64,000 bases of DNA from Combretum micranthum (lineage: Eukaryota; Streptophyta; Magnoliopsida; Myrtales; Combretaceae): contig JAMXBD010003353.1 in NCBI GenBank assembly GCA_024138025.1, positions 60,849 through 124,848 on the forward strand. Reading direction: 5' to 3'. Of this stretch, positions 22,946 to 33,870 are shown piece by piece. The notes below the pieces were generated by a model that was not told the origin of the DNA, searched no databases, and saw only the letters and a list, made by a program, of their open reading frames with translations. The position numbers were made by a program, and so were the translations under genes. Within the stretch, counting starts at the first letter, position 1. Each line of letters begins with the position of its first letter.

Positions 22946-23900
22946 TTGCTATGAGAAAGAAAGGACTACTGGACTAGAAAGGGAATGTTGATCGGATGTC
23001 ATAGAATCTTTAAAAGGAAAGATGTTTTCAAGAGATACAACATCTCTACTCATAATAATTTGTGCATTACATAGATCAAAGAGTTTATATCCCTTATGTC
23101 CTTGCATATAACCAAGGAAAATACATTTAGCTCCTCTAAGATCAAGTTTGTCTTGCTTAGAAGAAGGGGCAGCCAAATAACAAAGGCAATCCATGACCTT
23201 TAAATGTGTATAATTTGGTTCTTGGTGAAAAAGAAGCTCAAATGGTGTTTTCCAATTAAGAATTGACATAGGCATTTGATTAATAAGGTATGTAGAAGTC
23301 AAGACACACTCACTTCAAAAAGGTTTTAGGCGAATTTGCATATAATCTCAAGGCTCTTGAAGTGTCAAGTAAGTATCTATGTTTCCTCTCCACTGTCCCA
23401 TTTTGTTAAGGCATGTGTATAGTGGTTCTTTAGTGAAGTAGTCCAAAGGAAGTAAATAAGGATTGAGTAGCATAGGATATAAACTCCGATCCATTATCAA
23501 TTCGCACAAATTTAAGAATAGCATAAAAATGCTCATGAACATATCCAAAGAAATTCAATAGAATTTCTAGCACTTGAAACTTATTTTTTATAAAAAGGTA
23601 AGTCTAAGTTCATCATTTGAAGACATCAACAATAGTGAGGAAGTAATTAGCCCATTAATTGATTGTGTTTTGTAAGGGCCCTAAGATCAACATGAAGCAA
23701 ATGAAAGGAAAAAGGAGATCATTTTACATTTCTCTCAAAAGGCAATTTGCGCATTTTTGCACGTATTAAAGAATCACAAAAAAATTTAGACAAATCAAGT
23801 GTTTTACATGAAGACAAATGTTTCATTTTTGACACTGAAGAATGGTCTAAATGAGCATGCAAAAGCTCTACAACGGACTAATTATTATAAGAGGAAGGAA
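22946..23900 (-). pseudogene. copia integrase, broken
   Basis: The minus strand gives AKMRKLPFERNVK and HLLHVDLRALTKHNQLMG (about 23770-23650), then CLNKMGQWRGNIDTYLTLQE (about 23420-23355), then YLINQMPMSILNWKTPFELL and LDLRGAKCIFLGYMQGHKGY (23302-23040). This follows the copia integrase order (zinc finger/core start, QQNGRVERKHRH-type core end, C-terminal GKKFDPRAxxCIFLGY-type region). Frames change between pieces, and key core sequence is degraded. Confidence 0.85.
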
Positions 23901-24240
23901 TAGAGGATAGACCATTAGATGAAGGAGAATCTAATGTATTATTTAATTGAAGTACATATAATCCAAAAGCTTCCTTTGCTATTCCAACAATAACTATTTC
24001 TCGGGTCCTGAAAAATGCAAGATGTAGGAGTAGGTTTAACATTTATGGTTATGTGTTTCAAAAGTTTATTCATGAATGGCAAGTTGTGAATAAAATCTGG
24101 TACGAAGAAAACATCATTTAGAATCAAATGAGGAGAAATGTGAACTTGCCCCATGATAGTAAGATACTTCATGGTCTTATCTAGTAAACCAACTGGTATA
24201 GGTCTATTTCTATTGTTGATAATAACATATTAAATATTGT
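23901..24240 (-). pseudogene. copia protease C-terminal fragment
   Basis: Minus-strand reading: NNRNRPIPVGLLDKTMKYL, then GQVHISPHLILNDVFFVPDF and PTPTSCIFQDP. This is the usual sequence after the copia aspartic protease active site (…VxVxLPDGTxxxVxxxGxVxLxxxLxLxNVLYVPxF…). The active-site DSGA portion and all of gag are missing. Confidence 0.8.
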
Positions 24241-25744
24241 AAATTTCACTTTTAGGAAAAATTTATATAAACTAATTATTTATGATTTTAAGTTATGTTT
24301 ATCTTTGTTGTTGACAATAACATATTAAATATTGTGAATTGGTAATAAATTTTAATATACATATGAAATAATTTGAACATTAATAAATATATATTTAATA
24401 AATTTTTATTCTTTCCAATTTTTTTTTCAATGGAACCAGCTAGAGGTGTTGGTTCTAGGCCCAAGATTCGCCTAAGAACCAGAGAATCGGTGGTTCCTTA
24501 GCCGATTCCGCCAGTTCAGGAACCAACCAATCAGTTCGATTTCTAGTTTGGAATGCATCATACCCATCTTTATGCTTAATGGTCAACTTTAATATGTTCA
24601 TATGTGTTAGCACATGTATGAACAAGGAAAATGTCAAATTTGGTTGAAATAGTATTTTTTACGTGGAAGAAAAGAGTCTATTAGTGTCAGACGTTGTTAG
24701 AATAAGTAATAAAAATTTAATAATATATTGATTCTTTCACATCATTAAATAAAGTGAATCATATTAAAAAGGTAATAAAAATTATTTAAAATGATTTAAC
24801 TGAGTATTAAATTGATCACTTAAATGTTTAAGTATTAAATTGAATTTATGTATAAAGCTTAGGTATTGAATCTAACATTGACACATAAATGTAGATTAAA
24901 TACAATAAATTAAACCAATTGTCAAGAGATGCAAGCAACAAGAATGTAGCTACTTTTGCGATACTTTTTATAATATATAAAGATTATAAACATCAAATTA
25001 TATAATGAAAAAGTATATTCACTAAAACAAAAACCTCACATGCTATTCAGTATACTCTTTTAATTGAGTGGTATATATACTAATTTTTTTATGGAGTTTT
25101 ACATAAATTTGATATTCTCCGTCTAAAATTGCAGATTATGGTACGGTCTTAGACTCTTATCACATGCCATGATATGTCCAAATCACACGTTATAGTGGTG
25201 TCTAAATTATTTCCATACGATCTCCCTCGAAATTACGTTTGTAATCACAAACCGGGCTGCTAGTTTCTTCGGGGGGGAAAAAAAAGGAAAGAAAAACCAA
25301 AAAAAAGGCGGTAGTAGCCATTAGCCAACATTCAAAAGTCAAGATTGTCTCACTGTACTTGTGGTCCATTTGGATAGCTTTTTTCAGTAGATATCGATAT
25401 TTTTTTCAAATTTTTTTCAACAAATTATTTATCAATAAATAGATACATATATCTGGCAAAAAAAAAAAAAAGATACATATAAGAAACAGCTAATAGCTTT
25501 CGTGAAAAAATCAAATAGATTAAATATACATAAAAAATAGAAGCAAATACGACACATATACACATTATTTTGATACAGATAAAAATACAGATGAAAAACA
25601 AACAATCTAAACAGACTTGTAGCCATAGAAGATAATAAACTTACTATCGCTAGGTCTAAAGTCAGGCTTTACCCTCAATTCATATATCTCGAATCATTAA
25701 GAGGAAAAAAACCACACACACACAAAAGGGAGGAAAAAGACCCA
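24241..25744. other. AT-rich sequence upstream of the TNL relic
   Basis: A short direct repeat is seen: ATAACATATTAAATATTGT at about 24224 and 24316. Around 24455-24545 a GAACC/GGTTC-rich, self-complementary patch stands out from the AT-rich surroundings. A G-run followed by poly-A lies at 25270-25290. The final 100-200 bp would be the promoter and 5' leader of the TIR exon, but no clear TATA box can be singled out. Confidence 0.4.
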
Positions 25745-26272
25745 ATGTCTAGTGATAACGATGGAGGAGCTACCTATGAGATTAAGAATCATATCTCAAA
25801 GCCAAGTCCATCCCCTACTCTTTCTTTAGAGCAAAACTATGAGGTTTTCTTAAGTTTTGGAGGAAACGATACTTGTTATAACTTTACTGGTTATCTTTAC
25901 AGAAGATTGATGGATGCAGATGTTTTAGTGTTTAGAGACAACATAAAACTTCATGTAGGTGAAACAATTGGTCTTGAGCTTCATAGAGCAATCAAGGCAT
26001 CTAGGATTTCAATCCCAATTATCTCTCCTAGTTATGCTTCCGGCAAATGGCGCCTTAACGAGCTTGTCCACATTCTTAAATGTAAGAAAACGCCAGGTCA
26101 ACTTGTCCGACCAATCTTCTACAATGTTGAGCCATTAGATGTTCGACATCAAATACGTAGTTTTGGAAAGGCATTTGAACATAACAACAACAAACATGAC
26201 TTTGATGGCAAGTTTGTCCAAAAATGGAAGAGTACTCTCATTGAGGTATCATCCTTAAAAGGATGGGAATAA
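25745..26272 (+). CDS. TIR-domain exon of the TNL relic, open for 175 codons
   Basis: Starts at ATG 25745. TIR motifs in order: NYEVFLSFGGNDTCYNFTGY (TIR-1, about residues 31-50; usual form YDVFLSFRGEDTR), VFRDNIKLHVGETIGLEL (TIR-2), SRISIPIISPSYASGKWRLN (TIR-3), then PIFYNVEPLDVRHQIRSFG. The putative catalytic Glu region and most core residues look retained, but the R/GED of TIR-1 is changed to GGND. The frame ends with TAA at 26270-26272 just after SSLKGWE, about seven codons before a plausible GT splice donor (near 26289). Intact TNL genes read through to the donor here, so the stop is probably a lesion; alternatively it makes a short TIR-only protein. Confidence 0.7.
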   Translation: MSSDNDGGATYEIKNHISKPSPSPTLSLEQNYEVFLSFGGNDTCYNFTGYLYRRLMDADVLVFRDNIKLHVGETIGLELHRAIKASRISIPIISPSYASGKWRLNELVHILKCKKTPGQLVRPIFYNVEPLDVRHQIRSFGKAFEHNNNKHDFDGKFVQKWKSTLIEVSSLKGWE

Positions 26273-26364
26273 AATAAAGTTGATAACAAGTATGTAATTT
26301 CTAATATTATCACCTAAATATTAATTTTCTTTTTTTTTAATCGTTCACATATCAAAATTATATA

Positions 26365-27460
26365 TTGAAATGTAATGTATACAACCATAAAAGAGAACTT
26401 GTGAAAAGAGTTGTTACAAGGGTTCTCAATGAATTGAGGAAAGCTATTATAGATGTTCCTGATCTTCTAGTTACAGTTGAAAATCATTTGAAGAGGATCA
26501 TCAAAATGGTAGAGGACAAACCTTTGGATGATGTTAAAATAATAGGAATTTATGGAATGGGAGGCATAGGTAGAACAACCTTAGCCAAGGTCATCTATAA
26601 TGAACTCTTTGATACTTTTGAATACCATAGTTTTGTCTCAAATATTCATGAAACTTCATCCCTTCATAAGGGTTTGGAGAGTTTACGAAAGCATGGACAA
26701 GTCATAAGAGAAGTGTCACATGTCGATGAAGGGATAACTAAGGTTAAACAGAGCCATATGGGAAAGAGGCTTCTACTTCTACTTGATGATGTTGAAAATA
26801 GGGATCAATTAAATAAAATAGCAGCAAACCCTAGTTGGTTTGGACCAAGGAGTATAATTATCATAACGACTAGGAACAAAGAAGTCATTGAGGGCTTTAA
26901 GTCAAGTTTGCCTAATGAACTCATTGAATTGGATTTTGAGCAATCGTTTAAATTAATTTACAATCATGCCTTCAAAAAAGAAGACCCTCTTTCAATTGAG
27001 CTTATAACAATTGCTAGTAACTACTAGAGGCCTCCCTTTAGCAAGTGAGGTTATAGGCTTTTGTTTTTCCAAAATGAGTGAAATGATTAGAAAGCTACAT
27101 TAGAGAAACTAAAGAAGATAGCAAACAAAGAAGTGTAAAAGAAATTGGAAAATAAGTTATGAAACTTATGAACATGAGAAGAAACAAATATTTCTTGATA
27201 TTGTATGTCTTCCTATCAAATTCAATCTTAAATATACGTTATAAATGTGGGATGCTTGTGGTTATTATCCAAATTAAGCAATTCAAGTCCTTATTTCCTT
27301 ATCCTTTATAAAAGTTGGAGATGGAAATCAACTGATTATACATGATCAATTAAAAGATTTAGGAAGGGAAATCGTTTTTCATGAGAGTTATCATGAGTTT
27401 GAAAAGTGTAGTAGACTATGGATTGAAGAGGATTCAAGTAATACAACAAAAGTGGGTACA
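26365..27460 (+). pseudogene. NB-ARC domain exon, broken
   Basis: Reads RELVKRVVTRVLNELRKA (exon start region), IIGIYGMGGIGRTTLAKVIY (P-loop with Arg for the Walker A Lys), KRLLLLLDDVENRDQL (kinase 2), FGPRSIIIITTRN (RNBS-B). After about 27010 the frame must shift to read TTRGLPLASEVIGF (GLPL motif near 27028-27045). A further broken stretch gives EEKQIFLDIVCLPI, MWDACGYYPN and LIIHDQLKDLGREIV, the ARC2/MHD region with IHD. It ends near a GT donor around 27454. The P-loop change and the stops mean no functional switch protein is made. Confidence 0.9.
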
Positions 27461-27884
27461 AATCCCTTCTCATTTTTATTTATTTTGTTCTAACTAAGAC
27501 ATACCATAATGAATTTTTTATTTTGTGGAATCACATTGAATATGTCCATATAGAATGTCCTTTCACTTAAAATTCAATCACATGGGATAACAAAAAAATT
27601 ATGGATTATATAGAATTATAAAAATTTGTTTCGACTACGAAAATTCTAGAGAAGAAAGTATGATTTCTAATTTAATGAAAAAGATAAAACTCAATCTTTA
27701 TGTTGATGAAAGGGATAAGACTCAATCTCTATCTTGATGGAAAGAATAAAGCTAAATGTATAAAATAAATAAAAAGCATTAACAAGGTTGTGTGCATCTG
27801 GCAAATCAAACCATGTTCTTTCTAAAAATCAAAACACCAATATTCTTTAGGTAGAATTGAGAATCATGATTCATTATAAATAAT

Positions 27885-28136
27885 GGGATAATGTCATAAT
27901 AGATAATTAGGTAACTGAACTTTGAAATTGATTAATTCAATACTTGAACTTTGAAATTAATCAATTTAATATCCGAAAAAATTTGAAATTGATCAATTTA
28001 ATATATGAAAGAGCTCGGTTAAGATATTATTGACCTGTATGAGAAGTTCTTCCCGGTATTAAATTAATCAATTTCAAAGTTCAGATACCCAATTGCATGT
28101 TTGTTAAAGTTCAAATATTTTTCATTACATTAACCC
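27885..28136. mobile_element. 252-bp MITE in the TNL intron
   Basis: The left arm GGGATAATGTCATAAT … CTGAACTTTGAAATTGAT is mirrored by the right arm, whose reverse complement starts GGGTTAATGTAATGAAAA and contains TCTGAACTTTGAAATTGAT. The arms are roughly 60-70 bp long. Flanks are AT-rich (ATAAATAAT / TTAATAACA), so the target duplication is uncertain. The GGGTTAATG-type ends and long arms resemble Mutator-like MITEs. No coding capacity. Confidence 0.7.
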
Positions 28137-28252
28137 TTAATAACAACAGATTTAGTAGATCACAATGAAAATAATAAGAATAACACCTAGTCATGGGCAA
28201 AAACATTATCTTAAGGCTTATTGAAATCTAATCCACTAACTCCCTATGTTAT

Positions 28253-28809
28253 TGATGAAGAAGAAGCGGCAATCAGATACTTGAGAAAGTGGGGTAAAGA
28301 CTGGCCAGTGGCAGTTCCATAAATACATGTCTTTATCTTGAAGGAAATAGGCCAAAAGAAGAAGTCAATTCCTTTGGGGTTGAGCTACATAGCTTTTAGG
28401 GAAAATTCCTTCATTTAAGCCTTCAAACGACAATTTTTATATTTATGGAAAGTTTTAGTTTCGTAATAACTTGTTATAGACACAATTGTTTTTAATGCTG
28501 TCTGTGGCTTTTTCACTTTTACGGCAAATTCCTTTATTTAGGACTTTTCTATTTTTTGTGGTTTTTTTATGTTTCTATTTTTGGCATCTTTAAGTCTACT
28601 TATATTATATGCCCTAGGGCAAACATTTTTAAAAAATTTAGAGCCATCATTGCTTTTTTCCTAAAAATTTCAAAATTTTGCATAATTTTCAAATTTTGAT
28701 GCCAACAACCTATGAATTCTCATAATCAATAGGTGTTGGATATTATAAGTTGGGTATTTGTATGCGAATCAATGGTTTTGCTATAAACCTTAAATATATC
28801 ACTGCGTCA
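28253..28809 (+). repeat. 5' LTR of the gypsy element in the TNL intron
   Basis: Direct-repeat partner of 30842-31416. Shared blocks include GAGCTACATAGCTTTTAGGG, AAGTTTTAGTTTCGTAATAA, TTTAAGTCTACTTATATT and AATCAATAGGTGTTGGA. Ends TG...CA. Confidence 0.9.
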
Positions 28810-28859
28810 ATTTAGTATTAAAGCTATGTTCGCTCTTGGATTAACAATGGCACCCCATA

Positions 28860-30840
28860 GACAAGCTAATCAACGTGTGCTATAATGGATGAGATCTATG
28901 AACACGATGATCTAGATCGAAGGATTGGCCAAATGATTGATAAGCGACTAAATGCAGTGTTGGAACGTAGGTTGGAGGGGTTATGGATCGATTGATAGAA
29001 AGAATGGCTCCATTGATGGGGAACTAAAGGAATGAAAACCCTAAACAAGGGTAAAAGCCTAATTCGATGCAAGATGTGGATAAAGTAAAGGATGATTCCT
29101 CTTTCGTTGAGGAAGATAAATAGAATGATGAAGTATTGTATAGGTGTAGTAGGCCTTGTGTAGAGGATGACTAGAGGCGCTGGGAACCCGGTATGAGAAT
29201 GGAGATACTGGAATTTCATGGCAATCTGCAACTAGAGGAATTCTTAGATTGGTTGGCCATAGTGGAGGAAATCTTGGAATTTAAGGGTGTTCCAATAGAT
29301 AAACATGTGCAATTAGTGGCAACTTGAATCCATTAGGGCCATTGCATGGTAGCAAAAGAAAAAATTGACCCAATGCAGATTGGGAAAATCTAAAAGATGA
29401 AGAAGCACCTACAAGCAACATTCTTACCCTACAATTTCCCGTGCATCATGTATTAAAGGCTGCAAAATCTAAAACAGGGAAACAAGTCAATTGACAAGTA
29501 TACTTCTAAATTTTATCAATTAGTAGCTTGAAATGAGATTCAACAGATGGATGATCAATTAGTTGTAAGATACATTGGAGGGTTGAAGTTGCAGATTACA
29601 AATATTGTTAATTTATTTGATCCTGTGAGTGCATCTACTACATACCAAAGAGTGCTAATTGTAGAGAAATAGTAAAGGTGATCAGGAAGTAGTTTCACTA
29701 GTAGTGCTGCATTCAGTAGCAGAGGCGGTAATAGTAGTAGCAAAGTGGTTCGTGTTAGGAGTAGAAGTACAGAAAACGGTCATTTTATTAAACCTAATGT
29801 TGGATGCTAGCACTAGTGGGGTCAAATGCTTCAAGTGTGGTAAAAGTGGTCATCCACAATCAAAGTGCAGAAAAATAGAAATAGGCATTTTATTCTTATG
29901 AAAACCCTATTTTTGATAATAAAGAAGAGGGGATGAGGCTGTTATTGAGGCCATTAGTGATGAAGACCAGTTTTTGATACAAAATTCAACAAAGAAGAGA
30001 TTCTAACCAGGGATTGATAAGAGACTTTAGCAATAAGGAGATCTTATATGACTCCTAAAGCTGTTGAGGAAGATTGGTTGAGAACAAATATCTTTTCGTC
30101 TACCTGCACAATTTAGGTCTAGGTGTGTAGGTTCATAATAGATTCGAGCAACTGCGAGAATATGATATGAAAGAGGCAGCACAGAAGTTAGGCATTAAAC
30201 CTGAGCTGTACCCTAAGCCATATAAGCTAGCATGGCTGAAGAAGGGAAGTGAGGTAACTGTTTCTAAATGGATACTGATTTCATTTTCTATAGGTTATAT
30301 GTATAAAGATTCTATATGGTGTGATGCAGTTGCAATGGATACTTGCCACTTACTATTAGGGAGGCCATGGTAATATGATGGGAATGTGACGCATGGTAGC
30401 AGAGCTAATACTTATAAATTTGTGCATAAGGGAATAAAAATTGTGTTGCTTAACAAAAATACTGCTGAGTCCAAAACTATCAGCAAAGAGTTAGTAGTAT
30501 GTTGTCTATAATGAGATTTGAAGAAGACTACAGGATGCAAAAAATGTTTCCGACATGGTAGGAAAGGAGATAGCCAAAGAGATTACATATAAGAAATGGA
30601 GAGATGAGGAATTTGTTGTAGGAGATTTTGTATAGATTGTAATTACAAAGGACTGGTTTCCTACAGGGGGATACGCTAAAGTTTCAACTAGAAAGATTGG
30701 GCCGGTTGACCTATTACATACAGATTGAAACTACCCAACCACTATCAAATTGATGATATATTAAAGGTGAAACATCTCATTCCTTACACTAGAGATAGTT
30801 TAGACGATGATAATTTGAGGGCAAATTTGTCTAGGGGAGG
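28860..30840 (+). pseudogene. gypsy gag-protease relic with zinc knuckle and pol end
   Basis: Readable parts: DEIYEHDDLDRRIGQMIDK (about 28890), RWEPGMRMEILEFHGNLQLE and FLDWLAIVEEILEFKGVPID (gag core, 29180-29310), YTSKFYQLVA (about 29500), and a canonical CCHC zinc knuckle CFKCGKSGHPQSKC (29827-29868). Then protease-like EAAQKLGIKPELYPKPYKLA and AMDTCHLLLGRPW (30170-30372). From about 30550 EITYKKWRDEEFVVGDFV and KIGPVD mark the C-terminal end of integrase/pol, and GEDDEAKEA runs into the 3' LTR. Stops and frameshifts are frequent. Confidence 0.85.
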
Positions 30841-30841
30841 A

Positions 30842-31416
30842 TGATGAAGCAAAAGAAGCGGTAAGCAAATACCTAAGAAAGTGGGATAAAAACTAGCTAG
30901 TGGCAGATCCATAAATCTAGAAAGAAACGGGCGAATAGGAAGAAGTCATTCTCTCCAAGGTGAGCTACATTGCTTTTAGGAAAAATTCCTTCATTTAGAC
31001 CTTCAAATAGGTATTTTTTATATTTATGAAAAGTTTTAGTTTCGTAATAATTTTTTATAGAAACATCCATTTTTAGTGTCATCTATGGCTTTAGTTTTAT
31101 CTTTTCATGTACTTTTTGTCCTAATTTAGGACATTTTTACTTTTGGCAGTTTTTTTTAGATTTCTATTTTTGACAACTTTAAGTCTGCTTATATTGTATG
31201 TCTTAGAAGAAACAAATAGTTAGATATCATATTTTTCAATAAAAGTTTTAGAGATGTCATTGCTCTTTTCCCAAAAAATTCAAATTCCTGCATAAGTTTC
31301 AAATTTTGAAGTCAACAACCTAGAAATTCTTAGAATCAATAGGTGTTGAAGATCACAAGATTGGTATTCGTGTAATCAATGATTTTGCGATAAACCCTAC
31401 ATATACCGCTGCGTCA
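30842..31416 (+). repeat. 3' LTR of the gypsy element in the TNL intron
   Basis: Diverged direct copy of 28253-28809, preceded by AGGGGAGGA as remnant polypurine tract (about 30833-30841). It ends CCGCTGCGTCA and is followed by ATTAT, matching GTTAT before the 5' LTR except for one base. Confidence 0.9.
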
Positions 31417-31870
31417 ATTATCTTTGTTATTCCTTGCTTTTTGCCCAATCCAATCTACTCTATCACGTGATTATTATGTACAGGCAACACTTTTTTCCTT
31501 TGCCTAGCAAGAAACACGCTTTCCATATTAATAAGCACACAAAGTTATCTCAATTGTTCTTTCCATAACATCACAACAGATAAACCCATCTTTGTTTAGA
31601 CAATCCTGTAGACCATAGAAATTCTTCAATGAATCTATGGATAATATAGATTAAAAATGTGTCTGTGTATATGATGATAGATTGTTCCCATAATTCACTT
31701 GTAAGAATAAAATGTAATTTTACATCCTTCTCTAGTGTGTCTCCCCACCCCTCCAACCAATATTTGTGCCTCTTTTATTTCATTCTTTTCCCACAGCATT
31801 TTTCTAGAAAGGAATTGTGCGAGTAAGGAGATAGCCTTCTGTTTCTTAAAAATTATATTTGACTTGGTAG
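31417..31870. other. remainder of the TNL intron before the LRR exons
   Basis: Intronic sequence downstream of the LTR element, ending in a plausible acceptor (TTGGTAG, AG at 31869-31870). Short ORFs here on both strands have no recognisable similarity. Confidence 0.5.
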
Positions 31871-33870
31871 TGTACAGAAAAGTTCCAGCACTCGTTCTTG
31901 ACGGTAATGGAGAGAGTTTACAAATGAACATTTTGAGAACCTCACCAATTTGAGATTTCTTAAAATGGGAAATACAAGCCTAGTTGGAGATTTTAGGAAC
32001 TCCTTTTCAGAGCCGAGATGGCTTCAGCAGTATGGATATAGTGATACCACTTGTCGTCTTGACGATTTTTTGGCAACTGCTTGACTCCATAAATTGGTGG
32101 TTCTTTGTTTATCAAATTTTTAAATTTGCCAGTTGGGGTCAGATCAAGGTATGTACGAGCAAATTATCTTTTATTTGCTATGTGCTAACAAGAGTAATCT
32201 TTCGCATCTAACTTTTTCGAATGTTGTCTTTTAATTTATAGTTGGCAAGAAGACTCAAAATTCTAAATCTCTACGGCTGCTCCAAACTCACAACAACTCT
32301 AGATTTCTCAGCAATGTCAGAGTTGGAGGTTTTGAATCTCTCACATTGTTGGAGTTTGAAAAAAAATTCACCCGTCCATTTCCAATTTCAAGAAGACATT
32401 CAAAATTCTAGATGTTAGTTGGTGCAAAAATTTAAGAAGCTACCAATAAATGTCGAGAGAATGGAAGAATTAAGGCAACTTATAATTTATAGAAAAGCCA
32501 TAAGAGAAATTCCTATTTTTGAAGGATGTACGACAAAGCTTGAGAAACTTTCTGCCACAGGTTGTGAATCATTAACAAAGATTCCAAAAATGATAAGGAT
32601 ATTGTGTCCCTTACAACTACTAAATTTAGGCAAGTGTCAAAAGCTTAAGTCATCGTCGAATCTTTCGTATAGTTTGACATCTGTAGATTTCGATGGATAT
32701 TCAATGGAGACACTGCCCTATATTTCCAAATTAACCAGCTAGAAGTATCTCAACTATAGTGATTCCTTTGAAAGAAGAAACAGAGCCTTAAATCTTCGAA
32801 AGTTGAACCAATTGGATAACTTCAATATTATGCCTTCGGTGAAAATAGACCATGATTTTGAGCCTAATGATCCTCCACTTGTCATGGTTAAAGACGTCAA
32901 CTCACTCCTGGAAATTAGCTCTAGTCTACCGAAGCTTTATATCTACAAGTGTCATACTTTGCGACATCTGAATATGTCCAATTTGAAATGATCATCGGTG
33001 ATAAAACTCAAGTACTGCTGTGGGTTGATGGAGATCAATGGTTTGGAAGACGCAGACATATTTGGAAATTTTAGAATGTTATAATTTATCCAAAATAATG
33101 GCTTGAGCATTTCGGTGACAAAATTCATATTAAATTTAGCCACAAGTTAAAAAGTATACTGCATCTTGCAATTACAAACAATCTAAAAGATCTAAGAATT
33201 GACAAATGCAGCGACTTAGTTGAGATCCTAGGACTTGATAGTATAGAGGGCCTCCAAGGTTTAGATATTAGTGATTGTTCATCCCTTGAAAGAATTGGTG
33301 ATCTATTCAACTTGAAGAAGTTGAAAACTTTATCATTATGGAACTGTGACATGTTAGGTGATGTCGAAGGCATTGTTATACTGACATCCATGGAAACTCT
33401 ATCTTATTATATTGATAATCCCAAGGTCAAGTTTTTAGATCTTTCAATGCTTAGGAATCTCAAAACTTTATAGATCATGGGTAAGAGATTGATTGAGATT
33501 CCAGGGCTTGATAGTATAGAGGACCTCTAAAAATTGAGTATCAACAATTGTTCATCATTTAGAATAATTGATCTATCCAAGCTGAAGATGTTGAAAAAGT
33601 TCTGGTTATGGAACTGTAAGAAGCTAGGTGATGTTGAAGGCATTGATAAGCTAACATTCTTAGAAACTCTATCTTATCATAACAACAATTCCAAGCTCAA
33701 GTTTCCAAATCTTTTAATGCTTAGAAATCTCAAATGGTTACACATCATGGATAAGAGACTCAATGAGATTCCATTGCTTCAACAATTGGAGTCAATGGGA
33801 TATGTAGACATTTCTAGGTGCAAATTGTTGCAGCATTTTCCAAAGGGATGTGAGAATCTCACATATAATT
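31871..33870 (+). pseudogene. LRR exons of the TNL relic, with internal tandem duplication
   Basis: The first LRR exon reads KVPALVLDGNGESLQ then, in another frame, NLTNLRFLKMGNTSLVGDF. A GT donor near 32149 and an AG acceptor near 32241 bound a small intron. The next exon reads LKILNLYGCSKLTTTLDFSA, SELEVLNLSHCWSLKK, LEKLSATGCESLTKIPKMIR and so on. From about 33195 repeats of the type CSSLERIGDLFNLKKLKTLS and LWNCDMLGDVEGI appear twice 273 bp (91 codons) apart (anchors 33273 and 33546). Multiple stops occur (near 32081, 32740, 32989, 33470, 33528). The frame from 33534 reaches GCENLTYN and then runs into LTR sequence at 33871. Confidence 0.85.

Larger units (their letters stand above)
19090..24240 (-). 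mobile_element. Ty1/copia retrotransposon relic, 5'-truncated, split by a nested LTR insertion
   Basis: From high to low coordinates the minus strand keeps copia order: protease end, GAG-pre-integrase/integrase, reverse transcriptase with YVDD, RNase H, polypurine tract and 3' LTR. The coding region is broken by many stops and frameshifts. Excluding the nested insertion at 19707-21492, about 3.36 kb remain. No gag, 5' LTR or primer-binding site is found above 24240, so the left end of the element is lost. The order PR-IN-RT-RH places it in Ty1/copia. Confidence 0.9.
28253..31416 (+). mobile_element. degenerate Ty3/gypsy element with both LTRs, in the TNL intron
   Basis: Two diverged direct copies start TGATGAAG and end CTGCGTCA: 5' LTR 28253-28809 (557 bp) and 3' LTR 30842-31416 (575 bp). 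The flanking 5-mers GTTAT (28248-28252) and ATTAT (31417-31421) differ at one base, a credible target duplication. Just after the 5' LTR, TTTAGTATTAAAGCTATG (from 28811) is a decayed tRNA-Met primer-binding site (TGGTATCAGAGC type). The interior (2.03 kb) keeps gag, protease and the very end of pol, but reverse transcriptase, RNase H and most of integrase are deleted. LTR divergence points to an old insertion. Confidence 0.9.
25745..33870 (+). pseudogene. TIR-NBS-LRR (TNL) disease-resistance gene, pseudogene
   Basis: The pieces lie in TNL order on one strand: TIR exon (25745-26272), NB-ARC exon (about 26360-27460), a 4.4-kb intron, then LRR exons (from about 31871 to 33870). Such proteins are intracellular immune receptors; the TIR domain signals and the NB-ARC is a nucleotide switch. 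Inactivating signs: a stop at the end of the TIR exon, Lys to Arg in the P-loop (GMGGIGRTT), a frameshift before GLPLA, several stops in NB-ARC and LRR, and a retrotransposon inserted in the last LRR exon. The long intron contains a MITE (27885-28136) and an LTR element (28253-31416). A TIR-only protein from the first exon remains possible. Confidence 0.9.
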
